This document shows, one piece after another, positions 5,753 to 5,872 of a stretch of 5,872 bases of DNA. The number at the start of each line of letters is the position of its first letter. Position 1 is the stretch's first letter. Under the pieces are notes generated by a model, which saw nothing but the letters and a program-made list of their open reading frames with translations, was not told the origin of the DNA and ran no database searches. Both the position numbers and the translations under genes were made by a program. Source of the DNA: Rhodospirillales bacterium (GTDB lineage: Bacteria; Pseudomonadota; Alphaproteobacteria; Rhodospirillales; JADHTD01); contig JADHTD010000189.1 in the NCBI GenBank assembly GCA_016776525.1, positions 1 through 5,872 of the forward strand, given 5' to 3'.

Positions 5753-5872
5753 GCCGCCTTCACCGCTTGCAATAGCGATTCCGGCGTGATCGGTTTTTTG
5801 AGGCCGGAGTCGGCGCCGATTTTCAGGGCCGCCGTCAGCACGTCATCGGATTCCATTTCATCCCAGCCGGCC
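5749..5872 (-). CDS. Response-regulator receiver domain, C-terminal end only
   Basis: Forty residues plus stop are visible; the rest lies beyond the right edge. The end reads LTAALKIGADSGLKKPITPESLLQAVKAA. This is the typical last part of a CheY-like receiver: alpha4 with the A..GAD pattern, beta5 with the conserved Lys-Pro (KKP) that contacts the phosphorylated Asp, then alpha5 (SLLQAV). The protein stops right after alpha5, so no output domain follows. It is either a single-domain regulator or the last domain of a hybrid kinase or other multidomain protein; the phosphoacceptor Asp is outside the window. It is convergent with the kinase and the two stops overlap over TTAG (5749-5752). Location suggests a possible partner of the kinase, but convergent orientation means they are not one operon. 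The fragment is short, so the call rests on this C-terminal pattern. Confidence 0.75.
   Translation of the reverse strand, partial: AGWDEMESDDVLTAALKIGADSGLKKPITPESLLQAVKAA

Overview
The window looks like ordinary chromosomal DNA of an alphaproteobacterium, possibly Rhodospirillales-like. This is inferred from the moderately high GC, the style of the GalU, EamA and histidine-kinase proteins, and the FixL-type PAS domain. No species can be named from the sequence alone. There are no mobile elements, phage genes, CRISPR repeats, tRNAs or rRNAs.

Layout: (1) Positions 1-2010, minus strand, hold a two-gene operon, galU then ugd. It makes UDP-glucose from glucose-1-phosphate and UTP, then oxidises it to UDP-glucuronate; ugd runs off the left edge. 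(2) Positions 2011-2420 are a gap of about 410 bases holding the galU leader and perhaps a 72-84 residue hypothetical ORF. (3) Positions 2421-3290, minus strand, encode a ten-helix EamA/DMT-family transporter. (4) Positions 3291-3598 are a noticeably AT-rich divergent intergenic region. It has a good sigma70-like promoter for the rightward gene, a perfect inverted repeat lying on that promoter's -10 box, and other small palindromes. (5) Positions 3599-5752, plus strand, encode a 717-residue membrane sensor histidine kinase with a dCache-like periplasmic domain and a FixL-like PAS domain. (6) Positions 5749-5872, minus strand, hold the C-terminal end of a receiver domain that meets the kinase tail to tail with overlapping stop codons.

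The main point of interest is the kinase. Its PAS domain keeps the residues matching the haem-ligating histidine and the O2-contacting arginine of FixL, yet it sits behind a periplasmic Cache-type sensor. It could therefore combine an extracellular ligand signal with an intracellular O2 or redox signal. The convergent receiver protein is an obvious candidate partner. I see nothing that amounts to a wholly new multi-gene system.
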